Positions 16,601-23,485 of a stretch of DNA of 26,978 nt are shown here, one piece after another. The stretch covers positions 1-26,978 of the forward strand of contig CAXQNQ010000249.1 of the NCBI GenBank assembly GCA_964225135.1. The letters are read 5' to 3'. Position numbers and translations under genes: made by a program. This DNA comes from AM-2324 sp964225135. Lineage in GTDB: Bacteria; Bacteroidota; Bacteroidia; Chitinophagales; Saprospiraceae. Each line of letters starts with the position of its first letter. Within the stretch, counting starts at the first letter, position 1. The notes under the pieces were generated by a model, which saw only the letters and a list, made by a program, of their open reading frames with translations, searched no databases and was not told the DNA's origin.

Positions 16601-17216
16601 AGAATGGTAAAAGGATAGCACCATCTGACCATACTAAACAAATAGGACATGGTTCATCAAAATCATCCCAGCTGATTTGTAAATAATAGTCATCAGGTGA
16701 TAAATCTGTAGGGATATGATCTACATTATCGTAAATGACCTCTCCTATTGCATTCAAAATATGGTATGATATATTTTGAATAGGTAATTCTGTATCCACG
16801 ATTATTGGACTACCCAAGTCGTCCGAACATACGACGCCCGCGTTAAAAGACCAATGAAACTGATCAGCGCCAAGTATTTGAACCCAAATAGAATCATGTA
16901 GAGCACAAACCATATCCACATAACTGTAATACAGCCAAAACCCAGCTGATTCAGCTAGGGGATCTATGGACATATCAATAGATTGAAAGGTTGGATTGTC
17001 GAAACTAACGGTAGCCGGAGCATTAGAATAATCCCAGTCAAAAGTAGAAGCATATCCACTTACTTCATCTATGACAAAAGTGGATGAAACCCCTGGGAAA
17101 ACTTTAAGTTGGCCATATGTTGAAAAGGAACATTGGGATAATGCATATTCAGGTACTGATAGGGAAATCAGCAAAACCAACACCGTCTGGTGCAATAGAG
17201 ATTGAAACTTTTTCAT
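13632..17216 (-). CDS. Large secreted HYR-like repeat protein with C-terminal dockerin-like module
   Basis: A 1194-residue exported protein. A signal peptide covers residues 1 to about 27 (ending YALSQ). Most of the body is cysteine-rich, HYR/Ig-like modules marked by recurring D-PP-I-CP starts (DQLPPYIECP, KISPIIECP, NQAPVVDCN) and DxCGN-S-C ends (TDVCGNSSVCDI, ADGCGNTSICVV). A carboxypeptidase-regulatory-like fold begins near 1020 (SLAGQVIHND). A dockerin-like segment lies at about 1078-1140 (TTFDLVLVTQHILG, then AADVNDSGTISTLDIV), with a calcium-loop pattern. The protein ends in MGDLNGQ with no recognisable type IX C-terminal sorting domain after it. HYR modules usually mediate adhesion, so a surface or matrix role is inferred. 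It is transcribed alone: terminator downstream, candidate promoter plus leader hairpin upstream. Confidence 0.85.
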   Translation of the reverse strand: MKKFQSLLHQTVLVLLISLSVPEYALSQCSFSTYGQLKVFPGVSSTFVIDEVSGYASTFDWDYSNAPATVSFDNPTFQSIDMSIDPLAESAGFWLYYSYVDMVCALHDSIWVQILGADQFHWSFNAGVVCSDDLGSPIIVDTELPIQNISYHILNAIGEVIYDNVDHIPTDLSPDDYYLQISWDDFDEPCPICLVWSDGAILLPFYVGNATEQPVLSCNDLVQVSLDEQCSFGGTIDVFLEGPIVGSTHAYGISYFDGLEPVTELCGAYLSETLSYMVEHPCSGNSCWGNVLIEDKIPPYFDVNSQVVELICGDDTYTTAPIALDFCDLNPQVNLISSLIETFDCASDDGLVSIQTDVYMAIDASGNQSESFEQKIYTYLPTLDEIILPNHWDGIQHASLTCSQASEISPLYTGYPEVFGQELLTDQAYCGISLTYSDQTFDLCSDGFGIIRTWTIIRSCGMETEILDHIQIIKVEDQLPPYIECPTTLDISVGADCLLEHWVPNLLVIDDCSAVTYQVSGTNWLVQEGEELPALELGQEEISITATDVCGNSSVCDINLEIVDGQSPTPICIEFLEVALNSDGLANLGPDAVDNGSYDNCTMELSYELRKMGGLYASTLVFDCSEVNESTMIELQVIDEAGWSNSCMVDILVVDKISPIIECPEPVSADCSNLADWQDLWEDPSVYDNCSTEITVIELDSSNVDYNCLTGSISRQLMVTDASGNTASCTQFIQWSGVQALLEVDIQWPEDIYLDACAGVTYSPDSIGLDMGFPIFLNWTCGMLGVNFEDQVFFTNDDVCFKVVRSWSVIDWCSYDPEVASGIFEHTQIVEVVDNQAPVVDCNIVPFVKLDTPDCFGEVTFDLPYIIEECSPEVTIDVQSIFGSGPGPFQDVGLGTYEVTYLIADGCGNTSICVVDYMVSDAKEPTAYCTDELIIDLPIDQTVSITASDFDFASFDNCTQEEMLSFSFSILPFDSIQTFGCDDLGSNDLEMYVFDAEGNFDKCNVSLIVQDNMNYCGMASLSLAGQVIHNDIPKQEVLVELNGSAGILSMNTDQQGLYQFDSLNAGGDFSVVPSLEDDTPISSYLTTFDLVLVTQHILGMQVFDDPLKWIAADVNDSGTISTLDIVAMRKVILQIETGLPCGKKWKFIPTSFDFTPSGNPLNSGYVELINMNDLAESELNLNFYAIRMGDLNGQ

Positions 17217-17293
17217 GATTTATAACTGTCTAGCTTCAAGATAGACAATTATAAAACATGTTAATAAAATTCCTATATATTATTTACAAATAA

Positions 17294-17330
17294 TAAAAGA
17301 GACTCCTTTTTCGTAAAGGAGTCTCTTTTA
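17294..17330. terminator. Strong palindromic terminator hairpin in the 18025-17216 interval
   Basis: A perfect 16-bp inverted repeat pairs TAAAAGAGACTCCTTT (17294-17309) with AAAGGAGTCTCTTTTA (17315-17330). The loop is 5 bases and the flanks are U-rich when read on the minus strand. It could end the lipoprotein transcript about 150 bases after its stop. It also lies between a candidate promoter at 17357-17386 and the gene starting at 17216. Confidence 0.8.
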
Positions 17331-17356
17331 TGACTTGGACCGTATTACTTCGTTTT

Positions 17357-17386
17357 CAAATGTACTTAAAGTAGGACTTGAAGCAA
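17357..17386 (-). promoter_or_regulatory. Bacteroidota-type promoter upstream of the 1194-residue protein gene
   Basis: On the minus strand TTG (17386-17384) is followed after exactly 19 bases by TACATTTG (17364-17357), a full match to TTG-N19-TAnnTTTG. Transcription would start near 17350, giving a leader of about 134 bases that contains the terminator-like hairpin at 17294-17330. Confidence 0.55.
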
Positions 17387-17479
17387 TATTAATGTTTCAA
17401 AAGCAGATTACTGCCATTCAAATGTTATAAAATTCTTGTATACAGATTAATTTACCTTTTAAAAATATTACGAATCGCA

Positions 17480-18025
17480 TTAATCATAATATTGGTCGAA
17501 CTCTCCTTTTGCTACACTGATACTCTGAAAAATAATTGGTAGCTGCTTTGAAACATCTTCCCGATTTTTGAACAAAAGAACCAATTCGTTAGCAGTACCA
17601 ACTTGGCTATCACCTTCATATGTATTGATGAGTTTTTGATAACCTTTGGTGCCTATGCCAACTCCAGGAAAGCCAAAGCCCTCATCCTCAGTAATTAATC
17701 GAGCATTATCTTTATCCAATAAGCGGATATCAACTTCCTGTCTTTGCTGGTCATTAGAAAAAATCAGGGTAAAATCGTCTTTGATAGTCAAACCAACCTT
17801 GCCATATGCTTTGATTTCTTTAGCTGCTTCACTTAATGCAGCATTAATAGGCTCTAAACTTCCTCGAACTATTCCAACTTTATCTGAGGTATCTTCAACG
17901 CGTTGAGAAAAAGATTGCTCAGTTTCTTGGTCCGTTTGATTAGTAGAAGCCTGTTCCTTTGTACAAGAAACCATACTGAACATAAAGACGAATAAAAACA
18001 ACAACATTCTTTCCATGCTAGACAT
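17480..18025 (-). CDS. Uncharacterised lipoprotein
   Basis: I do not recognise this protein. The ATG at 18025 gives 181 residues; a second Met at residue 4 is an equally good start. A short hydrophobic segment (LLFLFVFMFSMVSC) ends in a lipobox with Cys21, so it should be a lipoprotein. After the Cys comes a Gln/Thr/Glu-rich spacer. The rest is a soluble, mildly acidic alpha/beta domain with no cysteines. It includes KAYGKVGLTIKDDFTLIF, a GFGFPGVGIGTKGYQK glycine-rich turn near residue 116, and a C-terminal helix with VLLFKNREDVSKQLP. It is unlinked in function to its neighbours as far as can be seen: divergent from threonine aldolase and upstream of the secreted HYR-like gene. Confidence 0.75.
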   Translation of the reverse strand: MSSMERMLLFLFVFMFSMVSCTKEQASTNQTDQETEQSFSQRVEDTSDKVGIVRGSLEPINAALSEAAKEIKAYGKVGLTIKDDFTLIFSNDQQRQEVDIRLLDKDNARLITEDEGFGFPGVGIGTKGYQKLINTYEGDSQVGTANELVLLFKNREDVSKQLPIIFQSISVAKGEFDQYYD

Positions 18026-18128
18026 TAATTTTGGTAAATAAGATTTGAATGTGCAATTTAGTTATTATTTATTTCTATAAAATATATTTTCAATACACAC
18101 TTACTTTTTTATTTATATATCATCCAAT

Positions 18129-19148
18129 ATGATCAACCTAATTAGTGATACAGTTACGCTCCCAGGAGAAAAAATGAAGCAATTCATGATGCAAGCACCG
18201 CTTGGAGATGATGTGTTTGCTGCTGATCCTACGGTCAATGAATTACAGCGGTATGCTGCTGAATTATTTGGCATGGAGGCTGCCTTATTTTGTCCATCTG
18301 GCACAATGACCAATCAAATTGCCATCAAAGTACATACACAACCCTTGGACGAGCTTATTTGTGATCATTATTCGCATGTTTACCAATACGAAACAGGAGG
18401 CTTTGCCTTTCATTCAGGTATCTCTGTAAAATTGATTCATGGTCAACATGGAAAAATTACAGCTCAGCAGATAGAATCAGCCATTCAACCAACAGCAGAT
18501 TGGCTGCCTAGGACAAGTTTAGTTGTTTTAGAAAACACTTGTAATAAAGGAGGCGGATCTATTTATACCCTAGACGAAATAAAACCAATTAAAGCATTAT
18601 GCAATTCAAGAGGTCTAGCCTTACACTTAGATGGTGCTCGATTATTTAATGCACTAGTGGAAACTAAAGAATCGACGGTAGAATACGGCCAAATTTTTGA
18701 TAGTATTTCTATTTGCCTTAGTAAAGGTTTAGGCGCTCCAGTTGGCTCTTTGTTATTAGGTAATAAGGATTTTATTCGTGAAGCTAGAAGGTTTAGAAAA
18801 GTTATGGGCGGAGGAATGCGGCAAGCAGGCCTATTAGCGGCTGCAGGCTTATTTGCACTACAAAACCAAGTAGAAAGACTAAAAATTGATAATGACAGAG
18901 CTAAGACTTACGGCTCTATCTTATCTGAAAGACCCTTTGTCAAAGAAGTTTTACCCGTACAAAGTAACATCGTCATTTTTGAACTAAATGAACAAGGATC
19001 AGCGGATAAATTCTTGAATAAATTGAAGGATAATGGAATCTTGGCCTCTGCATTCGGGCCAGAAACGATTCGATTTGTGCTACACTTGGATATCAGTACG
19101 GAAATGCACCAAAGAATAATTGAAATATTAAAAACAATAGACTTTTAG
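18129..19148 (+). CDS. ltaE: Low-specificity L-threonine aldolase (PLP-dependent, GntG family)
   Basis: A 339-residue fold-type I PLP enzyme that splits L-threonine or L-allo-threonine to glycine and acetaldehyde. The N-terminus ISDTVTLPGEKM and GDDVFAADPTVNELQ (26-40) are family hallmarks. PSGTMTNQIA at 56-65 contacts the phosphate. A His in the CDHYSHVYQ segment (78-86) is the likely stacking or catalytic residue. HLDGARLFNA at 166-175 supplies Asp168 for the pyridine nitrogen, and Lys199 in CLSKGLGAPVGS holds PLP. Length is normal. It is convergent with the DUF151 protein gene, with a single base between the two stop codons and no hairpin there. Confidence 0.95.
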   Translation: MINLISDTVTLPGEKMKQFMMQAPLGDDVFAADPTVNELQRYAAELFGMEAALFCPSGTMTNQIAIKVHTQPLDELICDHYSHVYQYETGGFAFHSGISVKLIHGQHGKITAQQIESAIQPTADWLPRTSLVVLENTCNKGGGSIYTLDEIKPIKALCNSRGLALHLDGARLFNALVETKESTVEYGQIFDSISICLSKGLGAPVGSLLLGNKDFIREARRFRKVMGGGMRQAGLLAAAGLFALQNQVERLKIDNDRAKTYGSILSERPFVKEVLPVQSNIVIFELNEQGSADKFLNKLKDNGILASAFGPETIRFVLHLDISTEMHQRIIEILKTIDF

Positions 19149-19149
19149 A

Positions 19150-19770
19150 CTATCGCTTATTCAATTCATCCCGGATTTGGGCTGCTTTACGGTAATCTTC
19201 TTTTTCGATAGCCTCAGCCAGCATTTTCTTTAATTTATCGAGCGTGTATTTCTTGAACTCAGCATGTCGCTCAATAGTATCATCAGAAGGTAATTCAAGT
19301 GCTGAATACGAAGGATTGGCATCAGATTGTTGAGGCTCTTCCGCTCCTGAGGAATCTTCATCTTTCAACTCCAAGCCTGCAGCCTCTAGAATGAATTCAT
19401 AGGCATAAATAGGGCATTCATGACGAACGACTAGGGCAATAGCATCAGAAGATCGAGCATCTACCTCTACGGTCTCTCCATTTACAACACAAACTAAGCG
19501 GGCATAAAAAACACCTTCGACTAGATTGTTAATGATTACCTCTTTCAACTGAACTGAAAATACAGTAAACAGGTTCTTCATCAAATCATGAGTCAATGGT
19601 CTAGAAGGTTGCATGCCTTCCAAAGCAAGCGCAATAGATTGAGCTTCACATTTACCAATAATGATAGGTAAACGGCGATTCCCCTCTTTTTCACTTAAAA
19701 CCACAGCGTAATTATTCGACTGCGCCATTGTTTGCGACAAGGCAACAATATCTAATTCAATCTTCTTCAT
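19150..19770 (-). CDS. Bifunctional nuclease-domain (DUF151) protein with C-terminal UVR motif
   Basis: A 206-residue cytosolic protein. Residues 1 to about 135 form the bifunctional nuclease (DUF151) domain, with LPIIIGKCEAQSIALALEG near residue 34 and VDARSSDAIALVVR near 103, which carries the conserved D-A-R-x-S-D-A. An acidic Ser/Glu linker (about 137-152) leads to a UvrB/UvrC-type motif at about 176-206 (EKEDYRKAAQIRDELN), a short helical hairpin that mediates protein contact. This DUF151-UVR arrangement is usual in Bacteroidota. DNase and RNase activity is known for a few members only. It lies 49 bases downstream of mazG and is probably cotranscribed; a lone TAGTTTTG box at 19804-19811 in the gap is not convincing as a promoter. 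Confidence 0.92.
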   Translation of the reverse strand: MKKIELDIVALSQTMAQSNNYAVVLSEKEGNRRLPIIIGKCEAQSIALALEGMQPSRPLTHDLMKNLFTVFSVQLKEVIINNLVEGVFYARLVCVVNGETVEVDARSSDAIALVVRHECPIYAYEFILEAAGLELKDEDSSGAEEPQQSDANPSYSALELPSDDTIERHAEFKKYTLDKLKKMLAEAIEKEDYRKAAQIRDELNKR

Positions 19771-19819
19771 TTAGACCTACTCTATTTATGTGTTTAAAGG
19801 TAACAAAACTAGGTTAAAA

Positions 19820-20599
19820 TTAGTGCCTCTCCTTCTGCTTTGCCTCATTCCAAAGTGCATCCATTGCTTCTAAGGACATATCAGCTAAGTCTTGAGTGGC
19901 ATTATCCTCTATATATTCAAATCTTCGTTTAAATTTCTTATTCACTTTTTCTAGTGCTGTTTCTGGATCTATCCCCTCAAATCGAGCATAATTCACAAGA
20001 GCAAAAAGTAAATCACCAAACTCCTCTTCTTTTTTTTCTGGGCTACCTGATTTCAATTCTTCTTTGAATTCTTGTAATTCCTCCTGCACTTTTTCCCAAA
20101 CTTGTTCTTTATGCTCCCATTCAAATCCTACTTGAGCTGTTTTCTCCTGCATTCTGTATGCCTTAACCATTGCTGGTAATGAATTAGGTACACCTTCTAA
20201 TACAGACTTCTTACCCTCTTTCAATTTTAATTGTTCCCAATTCTTTTTAACCTCTTTTTCATCTGCTACCTCAAGATCACCATAAATATGGGGGTGTCGC
20301 TTGATTAATTTCTCGCATACATATTGCAAACTGTCTGAAATGTCAAATAAATTCTGCTCCTCTGCTATTTTTGAGTAAAAAACCATGTGCAACATAAGGT
20401 CACCTATTTCTTCTTTGACCTCTTCCACATTTTCGTCCAATAAGGCATCAGCTAATTCATACATTTCCTCTATACTTAAATTCCTAAGAGAAGTCCAGGT
20501 TTGTTTACGATCCCATGGACATTGCTCCCTCAATTCGTCCATAATTCGTAATAATCGACCAAAGGCAGTCATTTTATCTTGATAAGCTGAGTATTCCAT
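19820..20599 (-). CDS. mazG: Nucleoside triphosphate pyrophosphohydrolase MazG
   Basis: A 259-residue all-helical NTP pyrophosphatase that hydrolyses NTPs and dNTPs to monophosphates, helping to clear non-canonical nucleotides. The first MazG domain has LREQCPWDRKQTWTSLRN (23-40), EEMYE at 44-48 (the ExxE metal motif) and EEIGDLMLH at 63-71 (Glu64, Asp67). The second domain has EEFGDLLFALVNYARFEG followed by a lysine-rich helix NKKFKRRF, as in two-domain MazG. The length is typical of the full-length form. It is divergent from the 68-residue membrane protein gene. Confidence 0.96.
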   Translation of the reverse strand: MEYSAYQDKMTAFGRLLRIMDELREQCPWDRKQTWTSLRNLSIEEMYELADALLDENVEEVKEEIGDLMLHMVFYSKIAEEQNLFDISDSLQYVCEKLIKRHPHIYGDLEVADEKEVKKNWEQLKLKEGKKSVLEGVPNSLPAMVKAYRMQEKTAQVGFEWEHKEQVWEKVQEELQEFKEELKSGSPEKKEEEFGDLLFALVNYARFEGIDPETALEKVNKKFKRRFEYIEDNATQDLADMSLEAMDALWNEAKQKERH

Positions 20600-20646
20600 T
20601 ATTTATCCTTATTTTTGAATGAAGATAATTGAAAACTTATTCAAAT

Positions 20647-20654
20647 TATTTTTG
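20647..20654 (+). promoter_or_regulatory. Candidate -7 box for the small membrane protein gene
   Basis: TATTTTTG matches TAnnTTTG, 20 bases before the ATG at 20675. A second copy lies at 20610-20617. The nearest TTG triplets sit 15 and 29 bases upstream rather than 19-21, so only the -7 half is supported. Confidence 0.3.
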
Positions 20655-20674
20655 ATCCACTAAAAAAATAAGGA

Positions 20675-20881
20675 ATGGAATTTCTAAGCATGTTTATTAT
20701 CATTGGAGGGGCCTTTGGATTAGCTTTTTTAATGATGAATATCAGACATATTTTTACCGGAGAGGAATTTAGAGGGTCTTGTGCATCAAATAACCCCATG
20801 ATTAAGAATGAAATGGGTGAATGTAGTGTTTGTGGTCGGGTCCCAGGCGAAGATTGCAAGATGCCTGAACCTACAGAATAA
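20675..20881 (+). CDS. Small membrane-anchored cysteine protein, NqrM-like
   Basis: A 68-residue protein. One N-terminal membrane helix (about residues 5-23) is followed by HIFTGEEFRGSC and a soluble tail with four cysteines (36, 50, 53, 61), including a CSVC pair. The arrangement recalls NqrM (DUF539), a helper that supplies iron to the sodium-pumping NADH:quinone reductase: single helix, short basic stretch, GSC, then clustered cysteines. The tail reads GSCASNNPM rather than GSCGGL, so this is resemblance and not a firm assignment. Similar proteins in this phylum are often labelled only 'membrane or secreted protein'. No nqr genes are in the window. The tail would face the cytoplasm or the periplasm depending on topology, which the sequence does not settle. 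Confidence 0.6.
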   Translation: MEFLSMFIIIGGAFGLAFLMMNIRHIFTGEEFRGSCASNNPMIKNEMGECSVCGRVPGEDCKMPEPTE

Positions 20882-20917
20882 AAAAAAGCCAGTTGATTAA
20901 TTCAACTGGCTTTTTTT
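20881..20917. terminator. Bidirectional intrinsic terminator
   Basis: A perfect 9-bp stem GCCAGTTGA (20888-20896) / TCAACTGGC (20902-20910) with a 5-base loop, flanked by seven As and seven Ts. It is shared by the small membrane protein gene and the convergent ribA. Confidence 0.9.
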
Positions 20918-21527
20918 AGTTCGGCAGCATGTGGCCCATTAAATCTCGCTTTGTTTCCAAATATCCTTCATTCTCTTTTTTGGCCGCTATGATTAAAGGC
21001 TCTCTGCCTACTGCCTCTACTCCAGAATGTTTAAATGCTTGCAGCTTCAATGGATTGTTAGTCATTAACTTAACTTGATGAATACCCAAATCTTTAAGAA
21101 TCTGAATGGCACCAGTATAATTTCGTGAATCAACATCCAAGCCAAGATGTAGATTAGCATCAATTGTATTTAAGCCTTTATCTTGTAACTGATAGGCTTT
21201 GAGTTTATTTATTATTCCTATCCCTCTACCCTCTTGTCTAAGATAGACAACAACTCCTTTCTGTTCAGCTGCTTTTTGCATAGCAGCTTCTAGTTGCTCT
21301 CCACAATCACATCTTTTGGAGCCAAAAAGATCCCCAGTTAGGCATTCAGAATGAAAGCGTACCAATACGGGCCCACTATTTGGATCCATATCAGGATGCA
21401 CCATAGCAATATGAGGCATAGGCTCACCTTTCTGATTGGAATAGGCTACCATATTGAACGGACCATTAGGAGTAGGGATAATGGCCTCTGATTGTCGAAC
21501 TAAAGATTCACTTGGACTAAATACCAT
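20916..21527 (-). CDS. ribA: GTP cyclohydrolase II
   Basis: A 203-residue stand-alone GTP cyclohydrolase II, the first step of riboflavin synthesis from GTP. Zinc ligands are Cys62, Cys73 and Cys75 in SECLTGDLFGSKRCDC (60-75). The YLRQEGRGIG segment near residue 95 holds the catalytic region, and MTNNPLKLQAF near 159 the substrate loop. No DHBP synthase (RibB) domain is attached, unlike the common fused RibBA. The ATG at 21527 begins VFSPSESLVRQSEA, so the protein has a short N-terminal extension before the PTPNGPF core. The gene is expressed alone, with a shared terminator and no other rib gene nearby. Confidence 0.95.
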   Translation of the reverse strand: MVFSPSESLVRQSEAIIPTPNGPFNMVAYSNQKGEPMPHIAMVHPDMDPNSGPVLVRFHSECLTGDLFGSKRCDCGEQLEAAMQKAAEQKGVVVYLRQEGRGIGIINKLKAYQLQDKGLNTIDANLHLGLDVDSRNYTGAIQILKDLGIHQVKLMTNNPLKLQAFKHSGVEAVGREPLIIAAKKENEGYLETKRDLMGHMLPN

Positions 21528-21757
21528 GTCTATTTATTTTGAACATTAAAAAAACATTCAAACTTTTAAATGGTTGAGAATTTAATACAAAAAGATTTCA
21601 AATGATAAAATTACTGATAATCTGCTAAAATAGAAACGCACATTAATCCTTAATTTATATGCAATAAAGCCTAATTCGTCCAAAAAAACTCGAAATTAGT
21701 TTTCTTAAACTTTATTTTACTATAAATTAAATACTACAATCGCTATAAAGCTCCAAA

Positions 21758-22348
21758 ATGGTCATAGACATACTATTTGCACTGGTATTCGGTTATGGTT
21801 TTTACACTGGTTTTTCTAAAGGAATCTTAGAAACAGTCTTTAAGGTTTTTGGTTATTTAATTGGTGTTGTAGCCGCCATTAAGTTTGCCTTACCTACTCA
21901 ACGATTTCTAGAAGACGCATTTAATACAGAGAATCCTACCATGTATTTGCTTGGATTGGTTATTTCCTTTTTACTTACTATGTTACTTGTAAGGTTAGCA
22001 GCAAATGCGCTCGAAAGTGTGCTACAGCAAGCGAATATTAACGTAATCAATCAAATCTTTGGAGGACTGCTAGTTGCAGGATTTATGGTCTTAGTCTATA
22101 GTTTGTTACTTTATTTTGCCCAGGCATCAAATCTAATTTCCTCAAAAGCAGAAAAAGAATCCTTTACCTATGAATATCTAGAAGATTTTCCAGATAAGAC
22201 TTGGGCTTTCTTAGGGCACATGAAGGATCCTTTGCTAGAATTTTGGGAAGGCTCGGTAGATTTCTTGGATAAGGTGGAAGATTTATCTGAAAAAAAGAAA
22301 CCTAAAGAAGAAAATGTTTTTGATATTGAAGAAAAAAAGATTGAATGA
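21758..22348 (+). CDS. CvpA-family membrane protein
   Basis: A 196-residue inner-membrane protein of the CvpA (colicin V production) family. Four hydrophobic segments lie at about 2-20, 27-45, 62-84 and 98-122. The family start DILFALVFGYGFYTGFSKGILE is present, with the conserved G-x-x-x-G-x-x-[KR]-G turn. After the last helix comes a charged cytoplasmic tail, ending in a lysine/glutamate-rich stretch (about 170-196). The molecular role of CvpA is not settled. Its stop codon overlaps the start of the amidotransferase gene as ATGA, so the two are probably translationally coupled. The 230-base upstream gap has no full promoter match. Confidence 0.88.
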   Translation: MVIDILFALVFGYGFYTGFSKGILETVFKVFGYLIGVVAAIKFALPTQRFLEDAFNTENPTMYLLGLVISFLLTMLLVRLAANALESVLQQANINVINQIFGGLLVAGFMVLVYSLLLYFAQASNLISSKAEKESFTYEYLEDFPDKTWAFLGHMKDPLLEFWEGSVDFLDKVEDLSEKKKPKEENVFDIEEKKIE

Positions 22349-22923
22349 CGAAGGTGCTCTTGATTGATAACTATGATTCTTTCACTTATAATCTAAAAGA
22401 TTACTTAGAACAAGCCGGTCTAAACATTGAAGTAGTAAGAAATGATGCTATATCAATAAAAGAAATCAAGGAAAAGACTTTTAGCGCAATCGTCCTTTCT
22501 CCTGGCCCAGGCAAACCAGCTGAAGTCCCCATATTACATCAACTCATCGAATATGCTATTGAAAATAATATTCCTTTGTTAGGCATTTGTTTGGGACACC
22601 AAGCTATTGGTGCATATTTCAATTTACCTGTAACAAAGGCTGAAATTCCAGTTCATGGTAAAACAGACCAATTAGTACTAGAAAGAGCGCATCCCGTGTT
22701 TGCAGATATCCCCAAGCCAATACATGTTATGCGATACCATAGCCTGATGGTATCTGGAGTATCTCCAAAACTTCAAGTAATAGCCAGAAATCAAGCGGGT
22801 ATCGTTATGGCAATGGCTCATAAGAAGTATCCTTTATTCAGCATGCAATACCACCCAGAGTCTATCTTGACCACTCATGGTTTACAAATGCTAAAGAATT
22901 GGACTTCAACCTATCTAAATTAA
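22345..22923 (+). CDS. pabA: Anthranilate / aminodeoxychorismate synthase glutamine amidotransferase subunit
   Basis: A 192-residue class I glutamine amidotransferase that gives ammonia to a chorismate-using partner. The start LLIDNYDSFTYNL (5-17) and SPGPGKP (52-58) are diagnostic for the TrpG/PabA group. The nucleophile is Cys82 in LGICLGHQ, and the other catalytic residues are His170 and Glu172 in QYHPES. No TrpE or PabB partner is in the window, so it may serve folate synthesis, tryptophan synthesis or both. The symbol pabA is a choice between the two. It overlaps cvpA by four bases. The stop codon abuts that of the next gene on the other strand, with no terminator seen between them. Confidence 0.92.
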   Translation: MTKVLLIDNYDSFTYNLKDYLEQAGLNIEVVRNDAISIKEIKEKTFSAIVLSPGPGKPAEVPILHQLIEYAIENNIPLLGICLGHQAIGAYFNLPVTKAEIPVHGKTDQLVLERAHPVFADIPKPIHVMRYHSLMVSGVSPKLQVIARNQAGIVMAMAHKKYPLFSMQYHPESILTTHGLQMLKNWTSTYLN

Positions 22924-23388
22924 CTATACGGATACTTGTTTTTTAAGGCTTTTCCAAGTGTAGCCTATCATTCTGAAAATTAATACTACAGACGTTATTA
23001 CGGTTCCAACGCCAAATAACATAAACTCTGATTGAAAATAGGATCGAATACCCCTTAATTGATTTGGATCCACCTCCGCAGCTAACCAATTATTAATTTC
23101 GTCATAATCCACTAGGTATTGAAAATTATTGATCTGCTCTATACTCAAAAAGATAAATGGAAATAAAAATATAAAGGCGATCAGTCTGACTATAAAGTTA
23201 TCTGCTAATAAACTTTGCTTGAATTGAATAATTGTTCTAGCAAATAAAATGGTACATATCACAAACAGTATGTTCACCAATAAAATTTGCATTCCCCATA
23301 TAGGCTTTAATACAGGTAGAACAACCGTAAATGCAATCAATAAAGCGATTACCAACCATAAAAGCGCCAAGCGCCATTTAATTTTCAT
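22924..23388 (-). CDS. Uncharacterised four-helix membrane protein
   Basis: I do not recognise this 154-residue protein. Four likely membrane helices are visible at about residues 7-25, 32-52, 65-83 and 122-142. A polar acidic loop (about 84-120) between the third and fourth helices contains EQINNFQYLVDYDEINNWLAAEVD and LRGIRSYFQ. Both ends are basic (KIKWR and KSLKKQ), which suggests that they face the cytoplasm. Only one cysteine is present and there are no histidine or acidic motifs within helices. It is convergent with pabA and has no cotranscribed partner. Confidence 0.78.
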   Translation of the reverse strand: MKIKWRLALLWLVIALLIAFTVVLPVLKPIWGMQILLVNILFVICTILFARTIIQFKQSLLADNFIVRLIAFIFLFPFIFLSIEQINNFQYLVDYDEINNWLAAEVDPNQLRGIRSYFQSEFMLFGVGTVITSVVLIFRMIGYTWKSLKKQVSV

Positions 23389-23450
23389 GCAACTAAATTT
23401 TAGGCGAATCTACAAATAAATTTTTAAGCAAAAGTTGAAGTAAAGCAATA

Positions 23451-23485
23451 AAAAAAAGAGCTACTTATGTGTAGCTCTTTTTTTT
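23451..23485. terminator. Intrinsic terminator hairpin overlapping the end of the FG-GAP lipoprotein gene
   Basis: An 8-bp core stem AGAGCTAC (23457-23464) / GTAGCTCT (23471-23478) with a 6-base loop is extended by A:T pairs on both sides. Read on the minus strand it terminates the giant lipoprotein gene, whose stop codon lies in the right flank. Confidence 0.85.

Noticed and set aside
20641..20859. Minus-strand open frame opposite the 68-residue membrane protein
   Set aside because: The plus-strand frame has a membrane helix and conserved-looking cysteine pattern and ends at a terminator; the antisense frame has no recognisable feature.
21671..21704. Imperfect hairpin CTAATTCG / CGAAATTAG followed by Ts upstream of cvpA
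   Set aside because: The stem has a bulge and only AT-rich pairs, no transcript is known to end there, and the loop is long; too weak to call a terminator or riboswitch.
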